From NCBI GenBank assembly GCA_030737835.1, contig JAUJYN010000043.1, positions 124,001 to 188,000 on the forward strand: a stretch of DNA of 64,000 nucleotides, in the 5' to 3' direction. Below are positions 60,741-64,000 of the stretch, in pieces. The notes below the pieces were generated by a model, which was not told the origin of the DNA, did no database searches, and saw only the letters and a list, made by a program, of their open reading frames with translations. Numbering within the stretch: the stretch's first letter is position 1; every line of letters begins with the position of its first letter. The DNA is from Acorus gramineus. Taxonomy: Eukaryota > Streptophyta > Magnoliopsida > Acorales > Acoraceae. The position numbers and the translations under genes are program-made.

Positions 60741-60753
60741 TGGTATCAGAGCC
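60741..60753 (+). other. Primer binding site (initiator tRNA-Met), second copy
   Basis: TGGTATCAGAGCC follows LTR copy E by five bases, as in the minus-strand element. It shows that copy E was a 5' LTR. Confidence 0.85.
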
Positions 60754-62330
60754 TGGTCCTGTCAGAGCCTAAGTCTAGTCCTATAGATGATGAGTCTTAG
60801 GGTTTTCATCTGAGTACTCTTGTTTTAGAAGTTATCTTAGGTTGCTGACATGCCTCCTCGCATCCGTTGACGTGGACGTGACCCCCTGGACCCACCCTTA
60901 AGTTGTCGACTGGGTCGACTGGTTAGGGTGAGTTGTTGGATCCCTTGTGGTGGGATTAAGGCTTGGGTAGGAGATTCCAGCCAGTAATATGATAGTGATG
61001 AATTGGTTGCAATTTCTAAGGTATGGATTGCGTCTTGATAATGGAGCTTCTTTCCCGTGCATCGGTATCGCTGGTAACCATGGAGTTTGTGTGCGGCGCC
61101 AGTTTCAAGTGTTGAGGATGTGGCGTATTGCTCATTAAGGGATGATGTCTTCTTCCAGCCTTCCTACTCAGGATTAAGGGGCCTTGCGGGGTCATCGTTG
61201 AGACCCGGACTAGGGTACTCCGTGTTCCTTGTTTGGTTGTCGGGATATCCTATATCGGGACCTCATGGTGCCCTCCCAAGGTTCTTTTCCCATTCCCAGT
61301 CAGGGAATACCTTTGAAGCATCAAATTGATGATGGATTTTTCCTCTCGCTTGGAAGGTGCTGTAGCGAGTGGTGATGCGTACGATCGGGATTGGGTACAT
61401 CCTATTGCAGCTCAGTGGGCGATTGCTTGTGGACTGAGTTCCATAGTGGCATCTGGAGTCGCTTTGATATATCATTGTGCGTTGTAGCTGCCCGGTTGAG
61501 GCCAGAGGCCTGTGAGGTGCTCCCAGATACTATGCTTGTTGGTGCGCCCATATGGCAGAGATAGTGGGCTTGGGAGGCTACCAGGTAGAGGCCACAATGG
61601 GAGAGTGCTACTGGATGATGTCGAGAGCGTGGACTCCCCGTGATGAATCTGCCCATTGAGTGCATGATGCTGGAGTTCCAACGGTTGTAGTTGGGCAACC
61701 TATCTCTGGCGGCATGTGAAGCACAGTTGTGGATACTGTCGCGTTTTTGCCCCACATTGGTCGCAAATAAGGAGACGCAATGTTAGCGTTCGTGATGGGA
61801 CTCAACCGCCCTATCAGATAGATGACGTCGCATAGGCATTGTCAAGGTCCGACGACCCCTTATTGCGTGTCTTGTGGATTAAGTGCGGTTGAGCGGCTTA
61901 CCAAGCGTGTAAGTGTCATCATGAGCGCCAGCCATGCTCGAGGAGCAGAATCTGGACTTAATTGTTCGAGGTGTTGTTTTGATCTTCCCGTGAGGATTGA
62001 AGATCAGGTACCCCCTTGTTGTGAATTGATGATCTATTTGACCAGCTCTGGGAGCGAGTGTCTTTTGTTAGATCGATCTTCGCACAAGGGTACCACAAGT
62101 TGGAGATCCGGGAGTTGGACATCCTGTAGATTGCCTTTCGTGACCGTTCAGGCACTACGAGTTTTAAGTACTACTGTCGTGGAGCTCAAAAGTTTTATTG
62201 GGCTTCCGTGGACTACTTTGGGGTAGTCTTCATTGAGATTGCTAGTGGTGCGATGAAAAGGCAATATGGGTGACCTTGTTTCCCCAGGTTGGCATGCCCT
62301 CAGGCAAAGTTCAAGAATCATCATCGCGTC
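60754..62330 (+). pseudogene. Degenerate Gypsy internal region after LTR copy E
   Basis: The gag start is recognisable at 60850 (MPPRIR, then TGA, then RGRDPL). After about 61180 an LTR-like segment of about 110 bases (GGGCCTTGCGGGG..) interrupts the internal region, then come pol debris at 61515-62330 with the same FDQLWERVS and YHKLEIRELDI pieces as at 54030. No complete frame remains. Confidence 0.75.
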
Positions 62331-62370
62331 TGGCCATGGAACTCGGGAGGGTGGCTCTGATACCAACTTT
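62331..62370 (-). pseudogene. Minus-strand gag scrap and primer binding site
   Basis: CCATGGAACTCGGGAGGGTGG matches the minus-strand gag at about 47485 and is joined directly to GGCTCTGATACCA (62353-62365), the reverse of the primer site. Most of the 5' internal region of this second minus-strand element is deleted. Confidence 0.75.
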
Positions 62371-64000
62371 TGTCACGCCCCAGGGCTGCCGTCCCCGAGA
62401 TGTGGCAAGTATATATAATATCAGCAGTCTATACAGGAGATCAATAATATACTCTAAACAACATAAAAAATGACAATACAGACTAAAAAGGCAGCTGATA
62501 TAATATATACAAATAGCGGAAGCTCAAACGACTGAGTCTATAATTCAAGACATATTACAGACCCGATACATAATCAACTGTCCTGTGAGAGCCAATATAT
62601 ATACAATGACATCCAAATACACAAACGTGTGCCCAAGCACAGAATGCAATACATACAATACAAGTATGTGCCCAAGCACGAAATACAATACATACAATCA
62701 AGAAGGGGATGCTGATGGCCTCTCACTCGCAGAACGTGACGCTGCTCCACTACTGCTGATGTGCCTCGGGGAGCTCCTCCTTCAGATCCGACTCAGATAT
62801 AACTGAAGAAAAATATAAATGGGAGGGGTGAGCCACACGCTCAGTGAATAGCACAACCCATGCATCACAATTCATATTAACCTTATATAATTTATAGCCC
62901 CTAACACGGGAGCAACCACACATTCTAATGGGTCGTTTCATCGCCAACCCACCTCCCCCTCACCCTCACCCTTTCCGGGGGGTGACATGGGCCTCTTGGG
63001 GCATACTAGACCGCTCTCCACCCCTGGTCCACCCGGTAGCCTCTCCCACCCTCGTAGCCTCCACCTGGTATACTCCCACGATCAGCACAGTCCGACGCAT
63101 CGGAGGTACCTATAGATGGGAGCCCTCTGTCAGGCCAACTAACGGTGGGGAGTTCCTACATCAGATCCAACCAATAAGGAGAAGACAGCCTACTCACGCG
63201 GATATGATCCTCTTGGATCCGTCGACAACGATCTGTAACTCTACTAATGTCATGAATTCTCAAGAATTCCTCCAGGACGCATAACTAAGATGCGGGGAGA
63301 CATATATTATAACAACAAGGTTATAATATTCTCTAAGGCATGCTTGTAACTATATGCTCACATTTGATTTAATTAAATTAAACTAGATGGGAACATGCAT
63401 AGTTCGGGGCTTGGTGTCTAAGCATGCATAGGCCGCTATACATGATATAAGGGTGCATATCCCTAGCATACAAAGTCTAAGGTGGCATGGATATATCATA
63501 TTAATCATGCATGCATAGCTTTACATTTATTACATGTTAATATGCAACTATGGTGCCCCAGGGGAGGGCAATGCACGCCTACGTGCATCGAACGCCTCCC
63601 TACTGGGTTGGATTGTCCCACTCACCGAAGCCCGGGTCGTTGCGTGATTGTCCGTCAAGATCTGCAAGACATAGGCAGTCAAAACGGTGAGTAAACCACA
63701 CAATTACATAAGAAATTTACTAGAAATACCCAATACTCGGACAAGCATGCATACGGGCCCTCACACACGCGAGCACGCGCGTACGCAAGCGTGTCTGAGT
63801 GCCCCGACACCCTCCTGAACCCACGGGCAACCATACGCACGCACAAAGGCGCACGCACTCACGCGCCCCTGCGCCCCGGGCGCACTGCCGCACCCCAGTC
63901 CGCCTGCCCAGACGTGCTGCTGCGCCCCTGCCCGCGTGCCCAGACACGCTGCCGCGCGCGTCCAGCCCTGCGCGTCCCGCCTTGCGCGTACCCGCGCGTA
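62371..64000 (-). mobile_element. Gypsy LTR copy F (type II), continuing past the window edge
   Basis: On the minus strand it ends GGCAGCCCTGGGGCGTGACA at 62371. It contains the acceptor at 62804 after CGTGTGGCTCACCCCTCC, the G-rich cluster near 62950, the 36-nt mini-exon and the CpG-rich block from 63730, which runs off the end of the window. Confidence 0.8.
63626..63661 (-). other. Putative LTR-leader mini-exon (copy F, 36 nt)
   Basis: On the minus strand ATCTTGACGG..GGGCTTCG follows ATGTCTTGCAG and precedes GTGAGTGGG. Length and flanking splice signals equal those of copies B and C despite substitutions within. Confidence 0.4.

Overview
The window is nuclear DNA of a flowering plant. Evidence: two intron-rich protein genes with plant splice signals, a plastid-targeted fibrillin-family gene, and dense plant-type transposons (chromovirus Ty3/Gypsy LTR elements with initiator tRNA-Met primer sites, Mutator-like and hAT-like elements, a LINE). 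The first exons of both host genes are GC-rich and later exons AT-rich, a gradient best known from monocots and some early-diverging angiosperms; I cannot name the species. Layout: (1) 1-648 promoter and 5' leader. (2) 649-12725, + strand: a 15-exon gene for an 853-residue coiled-coil protein with a conserved C-terminal winged-helix-like domain; its 6 kb sixth intron carries two miniature transposons and a LINE relic. (3) About 13020-18780: a decayed LINE on the minus strand, itself invaded by a possible solo LTR and a Mutator-like miniature element. (4) 18781-22398: AT-rich intergenic DNA. (5) 22399-26537, + strand: a 7-exon gene for a 270-residue plastid-lipid-associated protein (PAP10/fibrillin-8 type). 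(6) 27593-38774: DNA transposons, namely a terminal-inverted-repeat element with a 107-bp minisatellite, a foldback element with a perfect 9-bp target duplication, a 4.9 kb element carrying a broken GRF zinc-finger gene and a nested 2.48 kb solo LTR, and a broken MuDR-type transposase gene. (7) 38775-64000: nested, inverted and chimeric copies of a Ty3/Gypsy chromovirus family with LTRs of about 3 kb or more. The best copy (minus strand, 42081-50640) keeps long gag and pol frames, but the chromodomain lies beyond a premature stop, its upstream LTR has lost the TATA region, and its downstream LTR is truncated.

How the parts work together: the two host genes look intact and independent. The transposon regions hold no complete autonomous element. 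The most interesting pattern is inside the LTRs. The copies where the segment survives, in either orientation and including a solo LTR from a different family, share a gene-like layout: 5' splice donor, long (often GC-rich) intron, AG acceptor, a mini-exon of about 36 bp (64 bp in the solo LTR), a GTGAGT donor, a second long intron (with G-quadruplex-prone repeats in the main family), then a conserved CTGAGC..GCTCACCCCT block just before another acceptor. This suggests a spliced LTR leader. All calls come from reading the sequence; no database search was run.
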